Shown here: piece after piece, positions 19,523 to 26,112 of the stretch
How the letters are laid out: every line of letters starts with the position of its first letter
How positions within the stretch are numbered: the stretch's first letter is position 1
Source of the DNA: Shewanella marisflavi
GTDB taxonomy: Bacteria > Pseudomonadota > Gammaproteobacteria > Enterobacterales > Shewanellaceae
Reading direction: 5' to 3'
Assembly: GCF_023283925.1 (NCBI RefSeq)
Contig: NZ_JAKIKX010000004.1
Span: 186,001-250,000, forward strand
Length of the DNA: 64,000 nt
The notes under the pieces: generated by a model
Database searches by the model: none
What the model saw: only the letters and a program-made list of their open reading frames with translations
Told to the model about the DNA's origin: nothing
Position numbers and translations under genes: made by a program

Positions 19523-20767
19523 ATGACTAAAAAAATATTACTTAGCACCACGCTTGCTTGTTTCGCCTTTGCCTCGGGGGCTGCCCAGGCCGAGGATACG
19601 GTTTTTGTTGGCCATCTGGCCGATATGTCTGGCCCTACGGCCTTCGTGGGTAAGCCTTACGCCGACGGTGTGCGTGATGCGCTGGCCTATATCAATGCCA
19701 ATGGCGGCATCGACGGCACTAAGCTGGAATATGAAACCATAGATTACGCCTACAAGGTGCCTCAGGCGATCGCCTCTTATAAGAAGTGGTTGTCGCGTAA
19801 AAACATGGTGGCTATGCAGGGATGGGGTACGGCGGATACCGAGGCACTGATCTCTTTCGCCGCCAAGGATAAGACGCCTATCTTCTCCGCCTCTTACTCG
19901 GGCCATCTGACCGACCCTCAGGGCAAGAACCCAAAGACCACTAAGCCTGCGCCTTATAACTTCTTCTATGGCGCCTCATACTCAGATGCCTGCCGTGGAC
20001 TGGTGCAGTGGGCGGCCGAAGATTGGAAGACCAAGGGCGGCCAGGGCAAGCCTAAGTTTACCCATATTGGCGCTAACCATCCTTTCCCGAACGCGCCTAA
20101 AGAGGCCTGCGCCGAATACGCCACCGAGTTGGGTTTCGACGTACAACCTTCAGTGGTGATCTCCATGAAGCCGGGTGACTTTAAGGCCCAGTGTTTGAGC
20201 CTTAAGAGCTCGGGGACTAACTATGGCTATATCGGCAACCTGGGGGGCTCGGTGCAGTCGCTGATCAAATCCTGTGACACGGTCGGTACCGATATCCAGT
20301 TCATGTCTAACATCTGGGGCGGCGACAAGCTGGTGTTTAAGGCTGCCGGTGAAGGGGTGAAGAACTATATTTTTCCAACCATGACGCCCTTCTGGACCGA
20401 TGATGTACCGGGTATGAAGCTGGTTCGCGAGATCTCTAAGATGTCTGATAGCTCGGGTCAAGAGGAGCGTCTGCACCACTATATTCGCGGCGTCTGCTCA
20501 ACCTATTTCATGAAAGAGTCGATGGAGTGGGCCAAGGCCAACGGTGGCATTACAGGCGAGAACGTGAAGAAGGGCATGTATGTGCACAAAAACTGGGTGC
20601 CTAAGGGGCTAGAGGGCGTCTGCCTGGCTGCCACTTGGACACCAGAAGATCACCGTGGTATCAACCAGGTCAACATCTACAAGGGTAACTTTAACGATGG
20701 CGACATTAAGGTTGAGAAGGTTAATCAGGTGACCCTTGAGCGTCGGGTTGACTGGTTAGGCTATTAA
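19523..20767 (+). CDS. periplasmic substrate-binding protein of Liv-type ABC transporter
   Basis: Periplasmic type-1 solute-binding protein of 414 residues (Peripla_BP_6-like) that delivers ligand to the LivHM permease. The signal peptide ends at GAAQA before EDTVFVGHLADMSGPTAFVG. The region ADGVRDALAYINANGGIDG is typical of this fold. It carries more cysteines than usual (for example DACRGL, KEACAEY, QCLSL, SCDTV, GVCSTYF, GVCLAA), which may form disulfides after export. A good ribosome site GGAAGA precedes the ATG. The ligand is unknown; the ligase in the operon suggests a carboxylate. Confidence 0.92.
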   Translation: MTKKILLSTTLACFAFASGAAQAEDTVFVGHLADMSGPTAFVGKPYADGVRDALAYINANGGIDGTKLEYETIDYAYKVPQAIASYKKWLSRKNMVAMQGWGTADTEALISFAAKDKTPIFSASYSGHLTDPQGKNPKTTKPAPYNFFYGASYSDACRGLVQWAAEDWKTKGGQGKPKFTHIGANHPFPNAPKEACAEYATELGFDVQPSVVISMKPGDFKAQCLSLKSSGTNYGYIGNLGGSVQSLIKSCDTVGTDIQFMSNIWGGDKLVFKAAGEGVKNYIFPTMTPFWTDDVPGMKLVREISKMSDSSGQEERLHHYIRGVCSTYFMKESMEWAKANGGITGENVKKGMYVHKNWVPKGLEGVCLAATWTPEDHRGINQVNIYKGNFNDGDIKVEKVNQVTLERRVDWLGY

Positions 20768-20830
20768 TCTCTTTTCCATCTGCCGGGTAAGCGAGTCTTG
20801 CCCGGCCCGCTTCTTGACCTTGGAGTTGTT

Positions 20831-21649
20831 ATGACACAAGCAGTGCAGTTAAAGCCCGAGACACCACTTCTCTCGATCAACAATATCGAAGTGGTCTATG
20901 ACGATGTGATCCAGGTGCTACGTGGCGTGAGTATCGATGTGCCACAGGGCGAAATCGTGACCTTGCTGGGGCCCAACGGTGCCGGTAAGTCCACCACCCT
21001 CAAGGCGATCTCTGGTTTACTTAAAACCGAAAACGGCGAGGTGTCTCGCGGTGACATTCACTTTATGGGGGAGCGTATCGATGTGAAAAACGCTGATGAG
21101 GTGGTGCGCTCTGGCCTGTTTCAGGTGATGGAGGGGCGCCGGATTATCGAAGATATGACGGTGATCGAAAACCTCAAGCTGGGGGCCTATACCCGCCGTG
21201 ATGGTCAGGTGAACCAGGATATCGAGATGGTGTTCAACTACTTCCCGCGCCTCAAGGAGCGCACCGGGCTGGCGGGTTACCTGTCGGGCGGTGAGCAGCA
21301 GATGCTGGCCATCGGCCGCGCCCTGATGGCCAGGCCTAAGATGATCTGTCTCGATGAGCCCTCTATGGGGCTGTCGCCTCTGCTGGTGAAAGAGGTGTTT
21401 GGCATCATAGAGAAGATCAACCGCGAGCAGGGAATTACCATGTTGCTGGTGGAGCAGAACGCCAACTACGCCCTTAAGGCCGCCAACTATGGTTACATCA
21501 TGGAGTCAGGCAAAATTGTGCTCGACGGCACCAAGGCGCAGCTGCTTAATAACGAAGATGTGAAGGAGTTCTATCTGGGGGGCGGTAACGAGACCCGTAA
21601 GAGCTTTAAGAACTTAAAGTCGTACAAACGCCGCAAGCGTTGGTTGTAG
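20831..21649 (+). CDS. livF: branched-chain amino acid-type ABC transporter ATPase (LivF-like)
   Basis: Second cytoplasmic ATPase of the importer. Walker A is LLGPNGAGKST, the signature LSGGEQQMLAIGRAL and Walker B MICLDEPSMGLSP, giving a complete catalytic set. The frame is open from 20798, but ATG 20831 is chosen because GGAG is five bases upstream. The C-terminus has a basic extension (SFKNLKSYKRRKRW) beyond the usual LivF end. It is followed six bases later by the PaaK-like gene, whose ribosome site overlaps its stop codon. Confidence 0.93.
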   Translation: MTQAVQLKPETPLLSINNIEVVYDDVIQVLRGVSIDVPQGEIVTLLGPNGAGKSTTLKAISGLLKTENGEVSRGDIHFMGERIDVKNADEVVRSGLFQVMEGRRIIEDMTVIENLKLGAYTRRDGQVNQDIEMVFNYFPRLKERTGLAGYLSGGEQQMLAIGRALMARPKMICLDEPSMGLSPLLVKEVFGIIEKINREQGITMLLVEQNANYALKAANYGYIMESGKIVLDGTKAQLLNNEDVKEFYLGGGNETRKSFKNLKSYKRRKRWL

Positions 21650-21655
21650 GGAGGC

Positions 21656-22885
21656 ATGATGGCCGAGTATTACAAACCCGAAGAGACGCTCGCCCCTGAG
21701 CTGCGCGAGCAGCAGCTGATGGCGGCGCTGGCAGAGCAGCTCAGCTACGCCAAGGCAAACAGCAGCTATTACGCCGAGTTGCTGGCAGATATTGAAGTGA
21801 CCAGCGTCGATAGCCGCGAGGCGCTAGCGACCCTGCCCATTACCCGTAAGGCAGATCTTATCGCCCTGCAGGCCAAGCAGCCGCCCTTTGCCGGCATGAC
21901 GCCAAGCAAGCCAAGTGGGCGTATCTTTCAGTCGCCTGGGCCCATCTATGATCCCGAGTGTGATGGCCATGATTGGTGGCGTATGGGGCAAGCCTTCTTC
22001 GCCGCTGGGTTTAGAGCTGGGGATCTGGTGCAGAACTGCCTGTCTTATCACCTAACGCCGGGGGGCTTTATCATGGACTCGGGCGCGAAGGCCTGTGGCT
22101 GCACAGTGATCCCGGCGGGCCCAGGTCAGAGTGAGATGCAGCTGGATCTTATCGCTTCGCTTAAGCCGACTGGCTACTGCGGCACTCCTTCGTTTCTTAA
22201 TATCTTGCTGGAGAAGGGCAAAGCTTTAGGTAAGGACACCAGCTCTATTACCAAGGCCCTGGTATCGGGCGAGGCGTTAACGCCCTCCCTCAAGGCCAGC
22301 TTCGAGGCGGCGGATATCAATGTTAAGCAGGCCTATGCCACCGCCGATCTCGGCCTTATCGCCTTCGAGAGCGTCTCGGGTGAAGGCCTGGTGGTCGCCG
22401 AAGGCATCATTGTCGAGATAGTGCGACCCGGTACCTTAAGCCCTGTGCCTGAGGGCGAGGTGGGTGAGGTGGTGGTGACCAGCTTTAATCGTGATTACCC
22501 ACTGGTGCGCTTTGCCACTGGAGACCTGTCAGCCATTTTGCCGGGCGCTAGCCCCTGCGGTCGCACTAATGTGCGCATCAAGGGCTGGCTAGGCCGCGCC
22601 GATCAGACCACTAAGGTGAAGGGGTTGTTTGTGCATCCCGAGCAGGTGGAGCGGATTCGCAGTCGCCATCCTGGTATCGCTAAGGTGCGTTTGGTGGTGA
22701 GCCGTCAGCATGAGAATGATGTGATGCATCTGCTGTGCGAGGTGGATGAGGCGATGCGACCTCAGGTCGATATTAGCGCGGTGCAGGACTCGATCCGCGC
22801 CGAGACTCAGCTGTCTGGCGAGGTGGCCTTGGTGGCACCTGGTGCCTTGGCGGATGATGGGGTGGTGATAGAGGATCAAAGATAA
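21656..22885 (+). CDS. phenylacetate-CoA ligase-like adenylate-forming protein with atypical P-loop
   Basis: Resembles the PaaK branch of the adenylate-forming superfamily: an N-terminal helical region (LSYAKANSSYYAELLADI, LPITRKADL), an acid-pocket region LVQNCLSYHLTPGGFIMDSG, QAYATADLGLIAFE in place of the adenine-contact motif, PLVRFATGDLS and the hinge GRADQTTKVKGLFVHP. The expected Ser/Thr/Gly-rich P-loop of the SSGTTGKP type is not present; the corresponding position reads SKPSGRIFQSPGPIYD. Either it uses ATP differently or it is a non-catalytic or acyl-handling partner. Two ATGs occur in tandem; the second (21659) has better spacing from GGAGG. It closes the transport operon and is followed by a terminator. 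Confidence 0.8.
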   Translation: MMAEYYKPEETLAPELREQQLMAALAEQLSYAKANSSYYAELLADIEVTSVDSREALATLPITRKADLIALQAKQPPFAGMTPSKPSGRIFQSPGPIYDPECDGHDWWRMGQAFFAAGFRAGDLVQNCLSYHLTPGGFIMDSGAKACGCTVIPAGPGQSEMQLDLIASLKPTGYCGTPSFLNILLEKGKALGKDTSSITKALVSGEALTPSLKASFEAADINVKQAYATADLGLIAFESVSGEGLVVAEGIIVEIVRPGTLSPVPEGEVGEVVVTSFNRDYPLVRFATGDLSAILPGASPCGRTNVRIKGWLGRADQTTKVKGLFVHPEQVERIRSRHPGIAKVRLVVSRQHENDVMHLLCEVDEAMRPQVDISAVQDSIRAETQLSGEVALVAPGALADDGVVIEDQR

Positions 22886-22919
22886 TGGTCTAGGCTTCGT
22901 CTAGCCTGACTTTGAGGAT

Positions 22920-22957
22920 AATGCCCAGCCTTGGATGAGGTTGGGCATTTTTGTTTT
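22920..22957 (+). terminator. rho-independent terminator of transport operon
   Basis: AATGCCCAGCC pairs with GGTTGGGCATT (one G-T wobble) around an eight-base loop, followed by TTTTTGTTTTT. It marks the end of the Liv/ligase operon. Confidence 0.88.
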
Positions 22958-23033
22958 TGTTGTTTAACTATTAACGTCTAACATCTACCGGAGTTTTGTT
23001 GGAAGGATATTTGAAGGTCGCACCTTCATGTCA

Positions 23034-23164
23034 ATCTAACGCCTGTCCGGCGGGGATCGTGCAAACACTATTTTGGCTCGCCACGAGCACTTCCTTGTGG
23101 GCTCTGCGAAATCATCCCTGATTTCGAAGGCCAAAATCGTGTTTGCACTGGGTATCTAACGTCT
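23034..23164. repeat. nested inverted-repeat element with short flanking direct repeats
   Basis: GTGCAAACACTATTTTGGC at 23059-23077 is repeated in inverted form at 23130-23148 with one mismatch. Inside is a perfect eight-base hairpin, CGAAATCA and TGATTTCG (23107-23126). The element is flanked by ATCTAACGCCT (23034) and ATCTAACGTCT (23154), exactly 120 bases apart. It has no coding potential and looks like a small palindromic mobile or REP-like element, but its family is not recognised. A third related word (GTCTAACATCT) lies near 22975. Confidence 0.65.
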
Positions 23165-23627
23165 CTTCGATTTAGCGGTATTTGGCGCGAGTCGCGAATA
23201 TAAATGCTGGGTTATTTTTGCCCCAAATGAGTTAACAAGGTATCGGTGAATCAGTAACGAACGGACTTTCTGGCCTAGCAATTTTCATCGTGACACCCGT
23301 GAGATGTAATTCACTTATCCCTATCCAAAAAACTGGATAAGTACACAGTCATATTTAAATCATCAGGATTTTGAACGATTTTTATCCTGTATTTGTGCGC
23401 GTTTTCTCATTTTGGCTTAAATAAATAGCATTAAAATTAATCACTTAAAATATTCGTCAAGTAGATAATAGGTTTGGAAAACGCGCATGCGCGTTTTTCC
23501 AGATGGTGTATTTAGCAAAATGCTGATAAGTTCATTGTATACAGATAGTTAACTGTGCGCGTTTTTGCTGGTCCAACGAGGTAAACGCGCATGCGCATTA
23601 ATAAGCTGTTAGGTACTTATCGAAGTT
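23165..23627. other. AT-rich spacer with GCGCATGCGC palindromes and an integron-type core
   Basis: No gene is seen here. A 20-bp perfect palindrome AAAACGCGCATGCGCGTTTT lies at 23478-23497. A second hairpin pairs TGCGCGTTT (23556-23564) with AAACGCGCA (23583-23591). GTGCGCGTTTT also occurs near 23396. GTTAGGT at 23608-23614 matches the integron recombination core GTTRRRY exactly and precedes the Imm26-like gene; TTAAC at 23549-23553 is a possible partner but the left arm does not pair well. This looks like a degenerate attC or cassette junction. Confidence 0.5.
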
Positions 23628-24140
23628 ATGAGTTTTAAACGAGCGCGATGGGAACAAGGAAGTGTTTATGCAATTCCTCTGAGAGACGGAAGCTTTGGTG
23701 TTTGCCAAGCGATCGATTTAATGATGCCCAATGTAGTTTATATCGCAGTATTTTCTTATCAATTTAAAGAACTTCCTGAAACTATTCCGCCATTAAGTAG
23801 AAGTGATATTTTGTCTCTCGGCGCAACATGGAAGCAAGAATTAAATAACGGAACTTGGGCATCATTAGGTAAATGCGAACCTGTCGTAGTGAAATCAGAC
23901 TTTCCTAATGAAGAGTTTGCAGAAGACGGTTATGTTGGTGCTGTTACATCGGATGCAGGATTATACTCAAATTTCTTAGCAGCATGTTTTGGTTTAATTC
24001 CCTGGAATACCATGTTCGACCCTAATTATTGGGATGAATACTTAAATTCAGGAAGTGCTCGCCCGAGCTCAGTAAATATCTTGAGTGAAGTAGCACGCAA
24101 TAAATATCGTAGCGAAGAGTTAGGTGTAAAAAGTACCTAA
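23628..24140 (+). CDS. Imm26-like immunity protein in an integron-type gene cassette
   Basis: A 170-residue soluble protein whose N-terminal part (RWEQGSVYAIPLRDGSFGVCQAIDL) resembles the Imm26 immunity-protein family, in which a G-x-V-[FY]-A-I-P-L block is characteristic. Members are thought to neutralise polymorphic or contact-dependent toxins. No toxin gene is adjacent. The stop codon TAA forms part of the ACCTAAC core of the downstream attC-like site, and a GTTAGGT core lies 14 bases before the start codon, so the gene fills the cassette exactly. Base composition is lower in G+C than the flanking operons, which suggests acquisition. The family call is from motif memory and is moderate. 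Confidence 0.7.
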   Translation: MSFKRARWEQGSVYAIPLRDGSFGVCQAIDLMMPNVVYIAVFSYQFKELPETIPPLSRSDILSLGATWKQELNNGTWASLGKCEPVVVKSDFPNEEFAEDGYVGAVTSDAGLYSNFLAACFGLIPWNTMFDPNYWDEYLNSGSARPSSVNILSEVARNKYRSEELGVKST

Positions 24141-24231
24141 CAAAGCATTTAAGAGTGATTCGCATCGCTTGGCAGTTTCGCTTCGCTCAAGTATAGCCAA
24201 GCGTCGCTCACACCTTAATGCGGCGTTAGTT
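24135..24231. repeat. attC-like integron recombination site
   Basis: The left core ACCTAAC (24135-24141) fits RYYYAAC and the right core GTTAGTT begins at 24225. The two arms pair: GCATTTAAGAGTGA on the left with TCACACCTTAATGC on the right (imperfectly), and CGCTTGGC with GCCAAGCG perfectly. The roughly 97-base length and folded shape match the long attC sites of Vibrio and Shewanella cassette arrays. It separates the Imm26-like gene from the next small gene. Confidence 0.8.
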
Positions 24232-24243
24232 GCCAAGGAAGAT

Positions 24244-24627
24244 ATGTCAGCAATTTCCCAGATAGTAGAAAAGTTACAGAAATTTCCCGAACTTGATTAT
24301 GAACAGAGTGAAGACTTCATTTCTGTTAATCCTCCTAACGGGTTTAATGTTTGGCTAACTGAAAATGAAAATAGTTTTACGGTTGGCTTCGCTGGTTGGC
24401 ACGAAGATTTCTCGGAAATTGAAGACGCGCTAAATTGTTTTGCTTTTGGCCTCAGTGATAAATGTCGTCTCAAAGTGTATAAGCGTGGCTCATCCGAGTA
24501 TAAATGGATAGTTCAGGCGTTGCGTGAAAATGAGTGGTATGACGACAGTGAAACAGGGTTGTTGTTTTTCCCCTTTTGGCGCAAGAAACAAGTAATGATT
24601 TTACAGAATACAGTAATTGGCAACTAA
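24244..24627 (+). CDS. small cassette-borne protein of unknown function
   Basis: A 127-residue acidic, soluble protein that I do not recognise. It begins MSAISQIVEKLQKFPELDYEQ, has a beta-rich centre (GFNVWLTENENSFTVGFAGWHEDFS) and ends in a basic tail. The frame extends upstream to 24169 through the attC-like site, but ATG 24244 has AAGGAA three bases before it and lies just after the right core, as in cassette genes. The stop codon TAA is again embedded in a CTAAC sequence, the same arrangement as in the preceding cassette. Nothing in the sequence indicates its activity. Confidence 0.7.
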   Translation: MSAISQIVEKLQKFPELDYEQSEDFISVNPPNGFNVWLTENENSFTVGFAGWHEDFSEIEDALNCFAFGLSDKCRLKVYKRGSSEYKWIVQALRENEWYDDSETGLLFFPFWRKKQVMILQNTVIGN

Positions 24628-24628
24628 C
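24622..24628. repeat. truncated attC left core
   Basis: AACTAAC overlaps the stop codon of the second cassette gene, as ACCTAAC does for the first. No matching GTTAG core occurs within the next 140 bases, so only the left end of an attC seems to remain. Confidence 0.5.
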
Positions 24629-26112
24629 AAGACCATCATGGCATTTGTGCGCCCCATATGGAGGCGCTGGGGGAGCCCCTAATAATTCAGGTCTTCCTGA
24701 GGGATACGTGGGACAGAGTAAACTTTATTTGATTATCATATTTTTCCTCATCCCCCCAGCTTTAGACTCCTTGCTTTATCGAATTTCTGTCCAAAAATTA
24801 TTTAGTATTTGATCGTTGCGGATACAGAAGTTACCACATCGAAGAGATGATAGGCTTAGTGCAAACACATTTGTGACCTTCCGAGGCATTGATGCCTCGT
24901 GTTCGTTCTTCTAGCAGATATTGGTTCAATTTACTATTTTATATAAATTGGCCTGACATTTTTATATGCTCGTTAAAGGTGTAAAAATAATGTTGATTTG
25001 ACATTTTATTTGTTTCTGAAAATAAATACTAAAATTATATTGGAGCAATTTTTTACTATAAATTCAGGCTGGTTTTATTTTTATGTCGCCTTTAAAAGAT
25101 GGGGTTGTATTTATTCACATGTGTACGGATTTCTTCAAAGATCTTTAGAATGTAATCATCTATAGAGTTAATGCTGTTTTAATGAGGGTGTAAATGCATC
25201 AGTCTTAATTAAAACAGTTAATGCTTATAAAGGTGATGATTAAATTGGTGCCATCTTAGGTGGTGTTTCTTTCATGCTTTTAAATATTCTTGGTTAATAT
25301 GTTTTAGCTACTGCTAAATTATCTTTAATACGGCTGATTTTTTTTGTGGCAGTCTTTATAAAAATTCGAACCCGTTTATTCTCAGTGCAGATGTGATGTC
25401 TATCTCATTATTTAAAACTCTGTACTCCTCCTTTAAATTGTAGTCATAACCATTATAACTTTTATCCGTTACAAAACAGTGGCTTGCCGTTTTGTAGCAG
25501 ATGTTTAATATTATTGGGTGGGGAATTTATGATCTACGAAACGCTATTTATCTATGCAAGCTGTTAGGGGAGTTGGTTTGTCAAAACGCCAAAGGGTTTA
25601 TCAATAAATCAGTGTTAATTAATTAAGGTTTTGATGTAGTAAAAAAATCTTATGGATTTTTATAAAAACAAGATCCAGCTCATAAAATGACCAATGCCAT
25701 TAGTGTAAGTTCAACCCGAATAAGTAACAAAATTGTTAGCCATTATTTAAAGGTCTCATAAATTATGTCTACTTGGATTGTTTTGTTTTAACGGGTGTTA
25801 AATAAGCAGTCTGAAATATATATGACGTCGAGCGTAATAGGTCGGCTTACGACTCGATATATAAAGTGAATGCCGACAATCATAGCCGTTAACTGCGGTT
25901 TTAATTTTGGAAAAGACAATCGTTGAATTGAGTCTTTCAGATAAGTGCACCCTAAATATAAGTGACACTGTGAGTGACTGTTGTAGACAGTATTTTTTTA
26001 GCAGCCACTTTATTGAGTGTAACTGATGCTGAGGTAATAAAGACTTAAGCCTGTAATTTAGCGAATGAGTTAAATCCATAATTAAAGATTAATAAAAATA
26101 AAATGGAGAAAG
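24629..26112. other. 1.5-kb AT-rich gene desert
   Basis: No convincing gene is present on either strand; open frames are short, lack ribosome sites and do not resemble known proteins. GTGCAAACAC recurs at 24859-24868, the same word as in the repeat element near 23059, and is followed by the perfect hairpin CGAGGCATTGATGCCTCG at 24882-24899. The remainder is markedly AT-rich, with many TTTAA-type words, as expected for H-NS-bound or decayed foreign DNA. The last hundred bases should hold the promoter of the cytochrome gene at 26113. Confidence 0.6.
24859..24899. repeat. second copy of GTGCAAACAC motif with adjacent hairpin
   Basis: GTGCAAACAC (24859-24868) duplicates the terminal motif of the 23059 element exactly 1800 bases away. 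The adjacent eight-pair hairpin has a two-base TG centre. Function unknown. Confidence 0.5.

Noticed and set aside
24576..24812. 78-residue frame overlapping the end of the second cassette gene
   Set aside because: It overlaps a better supported gene in another frame and has no ribosome site.
25220..25300. A GG-containing peptide-like stretch (GAILGGVSFMLLNILG) resembling a bacteriocin segment
   Set aside because: It has no start codon in frame and is preceded by a stop; too short to support.
25798..26079. 93-residue open frame on the minus strand in the gene desert
   Set aside because: No ribosome site, biased towards rare residues, and no resemblance to known proteins; the frame is likely chance in AT-rich DNA.
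22886..26112. Possible CRISPR array because of repeated words and palindromes
   Set aside because: Repeats are not regularly spaced, number only two or three and have no cas genes nearby.
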